From positions 16,897 through 80,896 of the forward strand of contig NZ_JIAK01000015.1 in NCBI RefSeq assembly GCF_000620765.1: a stretch of 64,000 nucleotides of DNA, in the 5' to 3' direction. This DNA is from Desulfovermiculus halophilus DSM 18834 (GTDB lineage Bacteria > Desulfobacterota > Desulfovibrionia > Desulfovibrionales > Desulfothermaceae). Both the position numbers and the translations under genes were made by a program. The notes beneath the pieces were generated by a model. It saw only the letters and a list, made by a program, of their open reading frames with translations. It made no database searches and was not told the DNA's origin. Each line of letters begins with the position of its first letter. Position 1 is the stretch's first letter. Below, in pieces: positions 17,349-26,585 of this stretch.

Positions 17349-19763
17349 TCAGGTCGACGGAAATCGCAAAGGCAGGCGAGTGGTCAATGCCTGTCCCAGG
17401 GCGTTGTGTTCAGCGTCTACTTCCTTGTCCGTCAGGGTCTTGGCCGGGTGCCGATAGCGCAGGCGCAAGGTCAGATTTCGTTCTAGCTGCTCTGGCGGCT
17501 GATACAGGTCGATGAGTCGCACGTCCTCCAAGTGGCCCTTTTCGGCCTCGGACCTGATCAGGTCCTGGATTTGTTCAAAGCCGACATCCGGTCCGGCTAT
17601 CAGGGTCATGTCCCGGTGCACAGGAGGAAACTTGGGCCACGGGCGATAGACGGTTTGCTGCCGTGCATACCTGTCGGCCAAACGATCCATGTCCAGTTCG
17701 GCCAGCCAGATCGGAGAACGGGCGTGGGCCGCTTTGGCCAGGTGAGGCTGTACACGGCCGAGAAAACCGATTTCTTCCCCGTTTTGCTGGATGACCACCC
17801 CGGGGGAAAGGAAGCAGTGCCCGGTCTGGCGAACAAATCGACATCTCTGCAGACCGAAGCTGTACATCAGGTTCTCTACAACGCCCTTGAGGTCCTGGTA
17901 GTCGGCCTCATCCGGCTCAAAGGGCCAGGTATGAGGATGTCTGTGACCGGTCAGCACAAGGCCCAGGCGGGTATGCTCCTGGACCGTGGTTTCGGACTCC
18001 GGCTGGGAGGTAAAGACCCTGGCCACCTCGAAAAGACGGCAGCTGGCTGCCCCTTGGTCGGCATTGGTCCGGATGCTGCGCAGCAAGCCGGGGGTGAGGA
18101 CCGTACGAAGTGTGTTCTGATCTGCACTTAAGGGGTTGTGCACCAAGACCCGGTCGGCTTCGGGCAGGCCCAACTGGTCCAGTTCTTTGCCTCCGACAAA
18201 GCTGTAGGTGATCACTTCGGTCAGCCCCAGGCCCTGGGCCCAGGCCTTGACCCTGGTCAAAAACTCGTAGCCGGCCATGCCCTGTTCCGGGGCTGGACCG
18301 GGGTGCAGGGGCTTGTTGATCCGAGGTAGGGTGGCCGGGATGGATTCCATTCCATACACGCGGCCGACCTCTTCGATCAGATCAACTTCCCTCTCCAGAT
18401 CCTGGCGGTAGGAGGGCGGGGTAACCTGCCATTCCGAGTCTTCCTCCTGTACCTGGCACCCGAGCCTGGTCAGGGTCTGCCGGCAGAAGGAATCGTCCAC
18501 ATCCAGGGCTAAAAGATCGCGTGAACGCTGGGGACGAAAAGGGACCTGTACAGGCTGCCAAGGCCTTGGTTCGGATCGGACGCGATCCTGGAGGATTCGT
18601 CCCCCTGCCAGGGAGCTGATGAGCTGTGCGGCCCGTTCCAGGGCCAGAGAAGAGCCGGGCTGATCAACACCCCGTTCAAAGCGGTAGGCGGACTCACTGG
18701 ACAAGCCGAGCCGTCGGCCGGTCTTGCGCACTGTCGGGGGATCAAACACCGCGGATTCCAGGACAAGGGATGTGCTGGATTCGGTGATTTCACTGTTGGC
18801 CCCGCCCATGACCCCAGCCAGAGCAATCGGCCGGTTGGCGTCCCAGATCAAAAGGTCCTCATCAGTCAGGGTTCTGTCCTGGCCGTCCAGGGTCTGAAAG
18901 GAGTGTTCCGGCTTAGCCCTGGCCACCCGGATCTTGCCGCCCTCCACCTTGCTGCGGTCAAAGGCGTGCAGGGGCTGTCCGAGTTCGAGCATGACGTAGT
19001 TGGTCACGTCCACGATATTGTTGATGGGCCGAACCCCCATGCCCATCAGCCGCCAGCGCAACCAGTCCGGACTGGTCCCCAGGGAGATATCCTCGATTAC
19101 CCTGGCCTGATACAGGGGACAGAGTTTTGGATCGTCGATGTGCACCTCCAGGCTGGCAGAGGCGGATTGCTTATCCTCCTGCAGGCTTATGGAGGGCATG
19201 TGCAGGGGCAGTCCACAGGCTGCTGCCACCTCCCTGGCCACGCCCAGCACGCTTAAGCAGTCGGCCCGGTTGGGGGTAATGCCCAGGTCGAACACCGCTC
19301 CATCCAGGCTCAGGGCCTGGGGCAGTGCTGTCCCGGGAGCCACCCCGGGGGGGAGGAGCTTGATCCCGCTGTGGTCCTCCCCAAGCCCCATCTCCTGTTC
19401 GGAAAGGATCATGCCTGCGGATTCCTGCCCCCGGATCCGGACTTTTTGTATCATGTTCCCGTCGGGGAGGGTGGCCCCTACCGGGGCCACGGCCACGTTT
19501 TGGTCCGCAGCAATATTCGGAGCCCCGCAGACGATGTCTCTGATCCGGCCCTCTCCGAGGTCCAGGGAGCACAGGTGCAAGGAATCGGCATGTGGATGGG
19601 GGGTGCAGGATGTGACCCGGCCGACCAGGAAGTCGTCCAGATGGGCGAAAGGATGGCGTATTTCCTCGACTTCAAGGCCGAGCATGGTCAGCAGATGGGC
19701 CAGATCGTCAATCGAGCCGGTGTACGGCGTAAATTCGGTGAGCCAGGTGATGCTCAGAAGCAT
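17349..19763 (-). CDS. pheT: Phenylalanyl-tRNA synthetase beta subunit
   Basis: An 804-residue subunit of the alpha2-beta2 PheRS. It starts with the family-typical MLLSITWLTEF, continues with the tRNA-binding OB fold (about 40-150, VGRVTSCTPHPHADSLHLC), the editing B3/B4 domain with VMLELGQPLHAFD and ALAGVMGG, then the B5 and catalytic-like core, and ends in the anticodon-binding FDX domain (FPPVHRDMTLI). It follows pheS by 31 bp in the thrS-infC-rpmI-rplT-pheST cluster. Confidence 0.97.
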   Translation of the reverse strand: MLLSITWLTEFTPYTGSIDDLAHLLTMLGLEVEEIRHPFAHLDDFLVGRVTSCTPHPHADSLHLCSLDLGEGRIRDIVCGAPNIAADQNVAVAPVGATLPDGNMIQKVRIRGQESAGMILSEQEMGLGEDHSGIKLLPPGVAPGTALPQALSLDGAVFDLGITPNRADCLSVLGVAREVAAACGLPLHMPSISLQEDKQSASASLEVHIDDPKLCPLYQARVIEDISLGTSPDWLRWRLMGMGVRPINNIVDVTNYVMLELGQPLHAFDRSKVEGGKIRVARAKPEHSFQTLDGQDRTLTDEDLLIWDANRPIALAGVMGGANSEITESSTSLVLESAVFDPPTVRKTGRRLGLSSESAYRFERGVDQPGSSLALERAAQLISSLAGGRILQDRVRSEPRPWQPVQVPFRPQRSRDLLALDVDDSFCRQTLTRLGCQVQEEDSEWQVTPPSYRQDLEREVDLIEEVGRVYGMESIPATLPRINKPLHPGPAPEQGMAGYEFLTRVKAWAQGLGLTEVITYSFVGGKELDQLGLPEADRVLVHNPLSADQNTLRTVLTPGLLRSIRTNADQGAASCRLFEVARVFTSQPESETTVQEHTRLGLVLTGHRHPHTWPFEPDEADYQDLKGVVENLMYSFGLQRCRFVRQTGHCFLSPGVVIQQNGEEIGFLGRVQPHLAKAAHARSPIWLAELDMDRLADRYARQQTVYRPWPKFPPVHRDMTLIAGPDVGFEQIQDLIRSEAEKGHLEDVRLIDLYQPPEQLERNLTLRLRYRHPAKTLTDKEVDAEHNALGQALTTRLPLRFPST

Positions 19764-19794
19764 GGATATGTATTCTCCCTCGTCCGCGCTTCAG

Positions 19795-20865
19795 CTACAG
19801 GGTCCGGGGCGGCCCCTGAAACTGATGCAAAAAGCGCAGGTCGTTCTCAAAAAACAGGCGCAGGTCGTCTATTCCGTATTTCAGCATGGCTACCCGTTCG
19901 ACTCCGAGTCCAAAAGCGAAGCCGGTGTACGCCTCCGGGTCGTAGCCGACCGCGGTAAAGACCGCCGGGTCGATCATCCCGCAGCCCAGGATCTCCACCC
20001 ATCCGGTCTGCTTGCACACCCTGCACGGCTCATTGCCTGTCTGCCCCGATCCACCGCAGATGACGCAGCTTATATCAACTTCCGCGCTCGGTTCGGTGAA
20101 GGGAAAGAAGCTGGGACGGAAGCGGACCCTGGTCTGGGAATCGAATATGTGGTGGACAAAATACGTCAAGGTCCCCCGCAGGTCGGCCATGCTGACCTGG
20201 GTATCGACCAGGAAGCCTTCTATCTGGTGGAACATCGGGGAATGGGTCAGGTCTGCATCCCGGCGATAGACCTTGCCGGGCGCTACTGCAGCCAGCGGGG
20301 GCATTCCTGCGCGCATTGTCCGGATCTGGAGCGGAGAGGTGTGGGTGCGCAGGACGATGCTGTCCGAGATATACAGGGTGTCCTGCATATCCCGCGCAGG
20401 ATGGTCCTGAGGGATGTTTAAGGCCTCGAAGTTGTAAAAGTCGGTCTCCACCTCCGGACCGGCGACCACATCGAACCCGATTCGGGCGAAGACGGAACAT
20501 ATCTCGTCCTGGACCTGGGTGATGGGATGCACCCCTCCGATCCACGGCGTCCTGCCCGGAAGCGTGGGATCAAAGCCGGCTTCCTCATCCGCTTTGGCCT
20601 GCTGTTCAAGCCGATCCCTGGCTTCCTGCAGGGCCTGGGTCAGCTCGGTCTTGACCGCGTTGGCCTTTTGCCCGGCCTGAGGGCGGTCCTCGGCAGGGAG
20701 CGAGGGCAGCGAGGCCATATGGGCAGCGACTTTGCCCTTGCGGCCCAGATAGGCTATCCGGGCCTGCTCGATCTCGTCGACGGTCCGGGCGGTGCGTATG
20801 TCCTCGAGCCCTTCCTCCAGAAGCTGGTCCAAGACGTGAACAAAAGATGATCCGGAGATATCCAC
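19795..20865 (-). CDS. pheS: Phenylalanyl-tRNA synthetase alpha subunit
   Basis: Catalytic subunit, 356 residues. An N-terminal coiled coil (about 10-90) precedes the class II core with motif 1-like [38 protein letters not shown], motif 2 [19 protein letters not shown] and motif 3 [15 protein letters not shown] CxxC...CxxC insertion ([18 protein letters not shown]) is present. I assign the start to GTG at 20865, one base after the rplT stop, because AAGGA lies 8 nt upstream; the ATG at 20883 lacks a ribosome site. Confidence 0.95.
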   Translation of the reverse strand: MDISGSSFVHVLDQLLEEGLEDIRTARTVDEIEQARIAYLGRKGKVAAHMASLPSLPAEDRPQAGQKANAVKTELTQALQEARDRLEQQAKADEEAGFDPTLPGRTPWIGGVHPITQVQDEICSVFARIGFDVVAGPEVETDFYNFEALNIPQDHPARDMQDTLYISDSIVLRTHTSPLQIRTMRAGMPPLAAVAPGKVYRRDADLTHSPMFHQIEGFLVDTQVSMADLRGTLTYFVHHIFDSQTRVRFRPSFFPFTEPSAEVDISCVICGGSGQTGNEPCRVCKQTGWVEILGCGMIDPAVFTAVGYDPEAYTGFAFGLGVERVAMLKYGIDDLRLFFENDLRFLHQFQGPPRTL

Positions 20866-20866
20866 C

Positions 20867-21220
20867 TCAGTGTTCCTTTGCATTGACCATGTCCACCAGC
20901 TGGGCGAAGCCATCCTGATCAAAGACCGCCATGTCGGCGAGGACCTTGCGGTTTAGCTGTATGTCCTTGGTCCGCAGTCCGGACATGAGCCGGCTGTAGC
21001 TCATGCCGTTCTGCCTGGCGGCGGCATTGATCCGCATGATCCACAGTTTGCGGAACTCACGCTTTTTGCGCTTCCTGTCCCGATAGGCGTTGCACAAGGC
21101 GTGTTCAACCGTTTCCCGGGCGGTACGGAAGAGCTTGCTCCGTCCCCCGCGGTAGCCCTTGGCCATCTTCAGATATTTCTTATGCCGCTGATGAGCGGTC
21201 TTGCCTCGCTTTATGCGCAT
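20867..21220 (-). CDS. rplT: 50S ribosomal protein L20
   Basis: A 117-residue basic rRNA-binding protein needed early in 50S assembly. The start [18 protein letters not shown] and central [30 protein letters not shown] are diagnostic. It sits between rpmI and pheS as in most bacteria. In several bacteria L20 represses its own operon by binding the leader before rpmI. Confidence 0.98.
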   Translation of the reverse strand: MRIKRGKTAHQRHKKYLKMAKGYRGGRSKLFRTARETVEHALCNAYRDRKRKKREFRKLWIMRINAAARQNGMSYSRLMSGLRTKDIQLNRKVLADMAVFDQDGFAQLVDMVNAKEH

Positions 21221-21286
21221 GATGCTTCTCCTTCACCCCTGGTGTTCATTTGATTCAACAGAAATACCGATCCAGGCGCACTGGTC

Positions 21287-21481
21287 CTAGACCAAGAGCT
21301 GGCGGCGAACAGCCGTGATATTGGCTGAATCCACTGCTGTCGATTTGCGCAGGTTCCGTTTCCGCTTGGGGCTCTTTTTGGTCAGTATATGGCTGTGATA
21401 GGCCCTTCTGCGCCGGATGGAACCGCTTCCGGTGACTTTGAACCGCTTGGCTGCTCCGCGATGGGACTTCATCTTGGGCAT
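21287..21481 (-). CDS. rpmI: 50S ribosomal protein L35
   Basis: A 64-residue basic ribosomal protein with [20 protein letters not shown] and [22 protein letters not shown]. An AAGGGAG site precedes the ATG. It lies between infC and rplT, 140 bp after infC, and that gap contains a strong stem-loop with a U-tract. Confidence 0.98.
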   Translation of the reverse strand: MPKMKSHRGAAKRFKVTGSGSIRRRRAYHSHILTKKSPKRKRNLRKSTAVDSANITAVRRQLLV

Positions 21482-21554
21482 GTCGTATCTCCCTTACATT
21501 GCTCGGATGACGTTGGTGCAGGCTGCGGACCCGGGCCCGGCCCACATATATACA

Positions 21555-21600
21555 TAAAAAAGGACGGACGCCTCCCTGCTTCCAGAGAGAGGTCACGTCC
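21555..21600 (-). terminator. Attenuator-like hairpin with U-tract between infC and rpmI
   Basis: On the minus strand, GGACG (21600-21596) pairs with CGTCC (21570-21566). An inner CCTCTC (21592-21587) pairs with GGGAGG (21576-21571) using one G-U pair. Six T residues (21561-21556) follow a few bases later. This has the form of an intrinsic terminator, but it lies inside the operon, so it more likely tunes rpmI-rplT expression. Confidence 0.75.
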
Positions 21601-21622
21601 GGTACTGGCCTTTGATGAGCCG

Positions 21623-22150
21623 TTACTTGCTCTTGGCAGCGTTAGGGGCAACGATCATATGCATGGTCCGGCCTTCGAATTTCGGCTCCTGTTCCAGCCG
21701 GGCCACGTCGCTGATCTCTTCCAGGACATTGTCCAGGATGGCCTTGCCCTGCTCCTTGTGCACAATCTCTCGACCGCGGAAGAAGAGGGTGATTTTGCAC
21801 CTGTCGCCCTTGGCCAGAAAGCGGCGGACATGATTGAGCTTGGTCTGCAAGTCGTGCTCATCCGTCTTGGGCCGCAGCTTGACCTCTTTGAGCTGGACTT
21901 GAACCTGCTTCTTCTTGGCCTCTTGGTTTTTCTTGCGCTGTTCGTACTGGTACTTGCCGAAGTCCATGAGCTTGCATACCGGCGGCTTGGCCTGGGGAGC
22001 GACTTCCACCAGATCAACCCCCTGCTCATTGGCCATCCGCAAGGCCTCCTTGGTCGGCATAATACCCAGCTGATCGCCGGAATCACTTATAACCCGCACC
22101 TCTGGGACTCGTATTTGGTGGTTGCGGCGCACGTTAGTTGCTGAAGCTAT
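21623..22150 (-). CDS. infC: Translation initiation factor IF-3, probable AUA start
   Basis: IF-3 prevents premature 50S joining and proofreads the initiator codon. The body is typical: [63 protein letters not shown], and [16 protein letters not shown]. There is no in-frame ATG near the expected N-terminus. GGAGG (22163-22159) stands exactly 8 nt before an in-frame ATA at 22150, which gives about 175 residues. GTG at 22165 or 22132 are alternatives with poorer ribosome sites. The start overlaps the thrS end by 17 bp. Confidence 0.9.
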   Translation of the reverse strand: MASATNVRRNHQIRVPEVRVISDSGDQLGIMPTKEALRMANEQGVDLVEVAPQAKPPVCKLMDFGKYQYEQRKKNQEAKKKQVQVQLKEVKLRPKTDEHDLQTKLNHVRRFLAKGDRCKITLFFRGREIVHKEQGKAILDNVLEEISDVARLEQEPKFEGRTMHMIVAPNAAKSK

Positions 22151-24074
22151 AGCGCATTCCTCCACGTTTGAAGGGTTCCTGGCAGTCTTCGTTGATCATT
22201 TCTATTGCCTCGGACAGGGATTTTGTCCCGGCCTGTTCCTTGTTCCGGAAACGCACGTTCACTCCCCTGTCCTGTACTTCACGGTCCCCGATGACCAGAA
22301 TATAGGGGATCTTGGCCAGTTGAGCCTCCCGGACCTTGAATCCAAGCTTCTCGTTGCGCAGATCGGTCTGGACCCTGATCCCGGCCTGGTGCAGCTCGCT
22401 GGCGCACTGGCGGGCGAAATCGTTCTGGGCCTCGGTAACAGTGACCAGTATGGCCTGGACCGGGGAGAGCCAAGTGGGCAAGGCCCCGGCGTAGTGCTCA
22501 ATGAGCACGCCCATGAAACGCTCGATGGCCCCGAGAATGGTCCGGTGGACCATGACCGGTCTGTGCTTTTCCCCATCCGAGCCAATATAGCTCAAGTCAA
22601 AGCGGTGAGGCAAGGTGAAATCGCATTGGATGGTTGCGCATTGCCAGGTGCGATCCAGGGCGTCCTTGAGCTTGACGTCTATCTTGGGGCCGTAAAAGGC
22701 GCCGTCACCGGCATTTATGGCATAGGGCAGTCCCATGCTGTCCAGGGCCTGGTGCAGCGCGGTGGTGGCCCGGTCCCAGTCCTGATCCGAGCCAATGGAT
22801 TTTTCCGGCCGGGTGGAGAGTTCCAGTTCGAAGGCAAAGCCGAAGATGTTCATCACATCCTGGACAAAGGTGATGATACCGGTGATCTCATCCTGCAGCT
22901 GTTCGGGCCGGCAGATGATGTGCGCGTCGTCCTGGGTGAACTGGCGGACCCGGAGCAGTCCGTGCAGAACACCGGACTTTTCGTGGCGGTGTACAGTCCC
23001 CAGCTCGAAGTAGCGAATGGGCAGATCCCGATAGCTGCGCAGGGCGGACTTGTAGATGAGCATGTGGGCCACGCAGTTCATGGGCTTTAACCCGTAGACC
23101 TGCTCATCTATCTCCGAGAAATACATGTTGTGGCCGTAGTTCTGGTAGTGCCCGGACTTCTCCCACAGGTCCCGGCGCAGGAGCTGAGGGCCACGCACGA
23201 GTTGATATCCACGGCGCAGATGCTCTTTGGTCTCAAAGTCTTCAAGGATAGTCCGGACCAGTGCCCCGTTGGGATGAAAGATGGGCATCCCGGGTCCGAC
23301 CTCGTCGGAGAAGCTGAACAGATCCAGCTGGGGGCCCAGACGTCGATGGTCCCGCTTCTTGGCCTCTTCCAGGTGGGCCAGGTAGCTCTTTAAGGCCTTG
23401 CGGTCCGCGAATGCGGTACCGTATATCCGCTGAAGCATGGGCCTGTTCTCGTCGCCGCGCCAATACGCACCTGCCACCGAGGTCAGCTTGAAGGCTTGGA
23501 TGAATCCGGTGGACGGGACGTGCGGACCGCGACAGAGATCGGTGAAGCCGTTGTGGGTGTACAAGGAGACCTCATCCTCGTCCAGCTCGTCCAAGAGCTC
23601 CAGCTTGTAGGTTTCGTTCTGCTGGGAGAAGAACTTCCGGGCCTCATCTCTGGACATGATCTTGCGCTGGAACGGCTTATCCGCGGCAATGCTTTCAGCC
23701 ATCTGCTTTTCTATGGCTTCCAGGTCATGGGGGGTAAAGCTCCGCTCGAAATCGAAATCGTAATAGAACCCGTTATCTATCGCCGGGCCAATGGTAACCT
23801 TGGCCCTGGGAAAGAGGGTCTTGACCGCCTCGGCCATGATGTGGGCCGCGCTGTGCCGCAGGACCTCGAGTCCCTGCTCACTGTCGGCCAGAACCGGCTC
23901 CAGACGCGAGCAGTCCCTGGGGACAGGGGCGGACAGATCCACCAGACGGTTGCCGCATGTGCAGGCAACAGACTTCTTGAGCGTCTTTCCGCTGGCTGCC
24001 TGGGAAAGGACATCACGACAGGACTGCCCCTCGGTAACCTCAATGGTCTGCCCTTGGCAATCCACCTGCTGCAC
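22134..24074 (-). CDS. thrS: Threonyl-tRNA synthetase
   Basis: A 646-residue class II synthetase with an N-terminal TGS domain (to about residue 60), a second editing domain (about 60-220, with [10 protein letters not shown] and the CRGPHV motif), the catalytic core and a C-terminal anticodon-binding domain. Zinc ligands are Cys in KPMNCVAHM and His in TVHRHE and MVHRTI. GTG at 24074 is chosen because GGAGG lies 9 nt upstream; the ATG at 24104 lacks a ribosome site. It opens the thrS-infC-rpmI-rplT-pheST-merR cluster and lies 33 bp downstream of a terminator. Confidence 0.96.
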   Translation of the reverse strand: MQQVDCQGQTIEVTEGQSCRDVLSQAASGKTLKKSVACTCGNRLVDLSAPVPRDCSRLEPVLADSEQGLEVLRHSAAHIMAEAVKTLFPRAKVTIGPAIDNGFYYDFDFERSFTPHDLEAIEKQMAESIAADKPFQRKIMSRDEARKFFSQQNETYKLELLDELDEDEVSLYTHNGFTDLCRGPHVPSTGFIQAFKLTSVAGAYWRGDENRPMLQRIYGTAFADRKALKSYLAHLEEAKKRDHRRLGPQLDLFSFSDEVGPGMPIFHPNGALVRTILEDFETKEHLRRGYQLVRGPQLLRRDLWEKSGHYQNYGHNMYFSEIDEQVYGLKPMNCVAHMLIYKSALRSYRDLPIRYFELGTVHRHEKSGVLHGLLRVRQFTQDDAHIICRPEQLQDEITGIITFVQDVMNIFGFAFELELSTRPEKSIGSDQDWDRATTALHQALDSMGLPYAINAGDGAFYGPKIDVKLKDALDRTWQCATIQCDFTLPHRFDLSYIGSDGEKHRPVMVHRTILGAIERFMGVLIEHYAGALPTWLSPVQAILVTVTEAQNDFARQCASELHQAGIRVQTDLRNEKLGFKVREAQLAKIPYILVIGDREVQDRGVNVRFRNKEQAGTKSLSEAIEMINEDCQEPFKRGGMRYSFSN

Positions 24075-24106
24075 GTCCGATAGCCTCCGTATTTTATGGT
24101 GCATGA

Positions 24107-24134
24107 AAGCAAATAGGGAGGCCGGGGCCTCCCT
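24107..24134 (-). terminator. Intrinsic terminator between tRNA-Val and thrS
   Basis: A perfect 9-bp stem AGGGAGGCC/GGCCTCCCT (24134-24126 with 24123-24115 on the minus strand) is followed by ATTTGCTTT. It lies 20 bp after the tRNA CCA end and 33 bp before the thrS start, so transcripts from the tRNA promoter must pass it to reach thrS. Confidence 0.75.
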
Positions 24135-24153
24135 AACTGCTGTGCTCTGTCCA

Positions 24154-24228
24154 TGGTAGGCGCGAGGAGATTTGAACTCCTGACCCCTTGCGCGTCAAGC
24201 AAGTGCTCTACCCCTGAGCTACGCGCCT
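24154..24228 (-). tRNA. tRNA-Val (anticodon GAC)
   Basis: A complete cloverleaf with encoded CCA. The acceptor AGGCGCG pairs with CGCGCCT. The D arm is GCTC/GAGC. The anticodon stem CTTGC/GCAAG holds loop TTGACGC, giving anticodon GAC for valine. The T arm is AGGAG/CTCCT with loop TTCAAAT. The discriminator base is A. Confidence 0.96.
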
Positions 24229-24242
24229 TCGCAATGAGGGTT

Positions 24243-24272
24243 TCCTTAGCAGGCCTGGGCACGGACTGTCAA
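24243..24272 (-). promoter_or_regulatory. Candidate sigma70 promoter for tRNA-Val
   Basis: A perfect TTGACA on the minus strand (24272-24267) sits about 40 bp before the tRNA 5' end, the right place for a tRNA promoter. The best -10 is TAAGGA (24248-24243) with an 18-bp spacer, which is weak. Confidence 0.4.
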
Positions 24273-24343
24273 GCAAGCAGGGACAGGAAAATCGACCCCT
24301 GGGGTGAAGTGCCTTGGATATCCGGAAGACGGGAAAATGGCCA

Positions 24344-24373
24344 TTGTCTCCTGCTCTGTCTGCATGCTATCCT
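24344..24373 (+). promoter_or_regulatory. Candidate promoter for glgA
   Basis: TTGTCT (24344-24349), an 18-bp spacer and TATCCT (24368-24373) preceded by TGC, an extended -10, lie about 60 bp before glgA. Both hexamers match four of six positions. Confidence 0.35.
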
Positions 24374-24433
24374 GGGCCAGGACTGACCGGGGGACGCTGC
24401 TGTGCACGAGGAAATGCCTGGAGGCGCTGTTTT

Positions 24434-25909
24434 ATGCGGGTTGACCAAGAGAACGTCCAGATTCTGTTTGTGACCTCGGAGATCTTTCCCTTTTCCAAGA
24501 CCGGAGGGCTGGGTGACGTGATGGGAGTGCTCCCGGTGGTCCTCAAGGATCAAGGGGCGAAGGTGGCGGTCATCACGCCGTTCTACGGTCGGCTGCACAC
24601 GGCCGACTTCCAGATCCGGCTGGTGCTTGAAAACTGCCCTGTGGGTTATCCCTGGCCGGAGGTGACCGCTGATATCTATATGGCCGACTATCACGGCCTG
24701 CCGGTGTATTTTGTCGACCGGCCGGAATTTTTCGACCGCAAAAACTATTACTGCACCTATCACGGCGAGTTCTTCGACAACTGCGAACGGTACATATTCT
24801 TTTCCCGGGCCGCGGTGGCCCTGGCCAGGAAGCTGGGGATCCCCCCGTATATCATGCACGCTCACGACTGGCACTCCTCCCTGGTCCCGGCGTATGTCCA
24901 TGCCGCCCGCAGGCTGGACCCCTTCTGGCATCAGACCAAGACCGTACTGACCATCCACAATCTTGCCTTCCAGGGACAGTACTCGGCCCGCCTGTTCTGG
25001 AGCAGCGGCCTTCCGGCCGAGGCCTGGGACATGGACGGGGCCGAGCACTACGGCTCGTTCAACATGCTCAAGACCGGCATCGGCTATGCGCAGCGGATCA
25101 CCACGGTCAGCCCCACCTATGCCCGGGAGATCGTCACTCCCGAGTTCGGTTGCGGCCTGCACGGGATCCTGGCCAAGAGACAGCCGGATCTGCGGGGGAT
25201 CCTCAACGGCGTGGACTATTCGTTCTGGGACCCAAAGCACGACAAGTTTTTGATGTATCCCTACTCCCCGGAGAACATGCAGGGGAAGGCCGAATGCAAG
25301 AAGACCCTGCTGTATCTCATGGGGTTTCACCCCCGGTTCATGTCCAGGCCGGTCCTGGGATTCATCGGCCGCCTGCGGGAGCAGAAAGGGATCGACATCG
25401 TCCTGGAGATAGTCGACGAGCTCATGGCCATGGATGTGGGGCTGATCATTCTGGGGGAAGGGGATCTGGGCATAGAGACCATGCTCGGCAATCTGGTGGA
25501 GCAGTATCCGGGGCAGCTGGCGGCGTGCATCGGATACACCGAGGAGAAGTCGCACCAGATCATGGCCGGGACGGATATCTTCCTCATGCCCTCCAGGTAT
25601 GAGCCCTGCGGGCTGACTCAGCTGTACAGCCTGCGCTACGGGACCCTCCCTGTGGCCTCCCAGGTCGGGGGGCTGTTGGATACCGTCATCGGATATCCAG
25701 CCCAGGGCTGCACCGGATTCACCTTCAGCCCCATAACGGGCCCGGCCCTGCTCCGGGCACTCCAGCAGGCGGTGGCGGTATGGAAGGACGACGGGCAGTG
25801 GCGCAGGATGCAGGAACGGGCCATGCATCAGGACTTTTCCTGGCAGCGCTCGGCCCGGGAATACATGAGCGTCTACCGGGAGATCGGACTGCCGGCCGAA
25901 GCCGGATAG
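24434..25909 (+). CDS. glgA: Glycogen synthase (ADP-glucose type)
   Basis: A GT5 glucosyltransferase that elongates alpha-1,4-glucan from ADP-glucose, 491 residues. The N-terminal ADP-glucose loop KTGGLGDV is near residue 25. HAHDWHSSLVPAY and TIHNLAFQGQY are in the first Rossmann domain. GFIGRLREQKGIDI and PSRYEPCGLTQLYSLRYGTLPV mark the second. GGAGG lies 9 nt before the ATG at 24434. glgX is 5 kb downstream; glgB and glgC are not in the window. Confidence 0.95.
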   Translation: MRVDQENVQILFVTSEIFPFSKTGGLGDVMGVLPVVLKDQGAKVAVITPFYGRLHTADFQIRLVLENCPVGYPWPEVTADIYMADYHGLPVYFVDRPEFFDRKNYYCTYHGEFFDNCERYIFFSRAAVALARKLGIPPYIMHAHDWHSSLVPAYVHAARRLDPFWHQTKTVLTIHNLAFQGQYSARLFWSSGLPAEAWDMDGAEHYGSFNMLKTGIGYAQRITTVSPTYAREIVTPEFGCGLHGILAKRQPDLRGILNGVDYSFWDPKHDKFLMYPYSPENMQGKAECKKTLLYLMGFHPRFMSRPVLGFIGRLREQKGIDIVLEIVDELMAMDVGLIILGEGDLGIETMLGNLVEQYPGQLAACIGYTEEKSHQIMAGTDIFLMPSRYEPCGLTQLYSLRYGTLPVASQVGGLLDTVIGYPAQGCTGFTFSPITGPALLRALQQAVAVWKDDGQWRRMQERAMHQDFSWQRSAREYMSVYREIGLPAEAG

Positions 25910-26001
25910 GAAAGCTGAGTGCGAGACGGAGGTAGAAAGGCGGGATAGGCCCGGATCAGAACAAGCCATTAATGATGCATACTCTGGCGGGGAGCTTGAC
26001 C

Positions 26002-26583
26002 ATGCATGAGATACGCCTTGGATATTCGGTGCAGGACTATATCAGCGGAGAGCAGGTGGAGGCGACGACCTACGAGGATATCCGCCAGGATATCGCCCGC
26101 TTTCTGGTAGAGGAGAAGGGGGTGCCCAAGGCGGCCGTACGGACCAAGGTCGAGGTCACGGCAGTTATTGACGAATCACCCTACGTGCAGCAAATGGACC
26201 TGGTTCTCGGGCAAAGCTCGAGTGATCCGATCATGGCCCTCAATTTCTGCGCCGGGCAGGTGGAAACCTATACCCGGCAGACCCTGGCCGCGGCCCGACT
26301 CCTGCCTCAAGGGGCGCCGCGTCTGGCTGTGGCCACAGACACTCAAAAGGCGGTCATCCTGCAGGTCGCGGATGGTGCCCTGGTGCGGGAGTGTTTATAT
26401 GCCGAGTTTCCGGACTGGGAGGAGCTGCTCCATATGGCGGCCGCAGTCCCGGAATACACAGTCACCGCGGAGAAAAAGGCCAAGGAGGGCCGGCTGCTCT
26501 ATGCCTTGAGCGAGCTGAGCTGTTCATGTGCCCAGGAGTCATGTTCAATCCAGGAGTCCGGGAGTGGTCACGGAGCAAAGTGA
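26002..26583 (+). CDS. Stand-alone protein with type I restriction HsdR N-terminal-like nuclease fold
   Basis: A 193-residue protein beginning DYISGEQVEATTYEDIRQDIARFLVEEKGVPKAAVRTKVEV, the pattern of the HSDR_N_2-type domain. Y-Q-Q-M-D-L-V-L and a later ALNFCAGQVETY region could correspond to a PD-(D/E)xK-like core, although the expected E-x-K is not obvious. No hsdM or hsdS is nearby, so a restriction role is unlikely. The ATG at 26002 has a GGGGAGC site. It is the last plus-strand gene before the convergent comM. Function is unknown. Confidence 0.75.
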   Translation: MHEIRLGYSVQDYISGEQVEATTYEDIRQDIARFLVEEKGVPKAAVRTKVEVTAVIDESPYVQQMDLVLGQSSSDPIMALNFCAGQVETYTRQTLAAARLLPQGAPRLAVATDTQKAVILQVADGALVRECLYAEFPDWEELLHMAAAVPEYTVTAEKKAKEGRLLYALSELSCSCAQESCSIQESGSGHGAK

Positions 26584-26585
26584 GC

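Noticed and set aside
22122..23090. A 322-codon plus-strand frame inside thrS
   Set aside because: It is antisense to the threonyl-tRNA synthetase catalytic core, with no family match.
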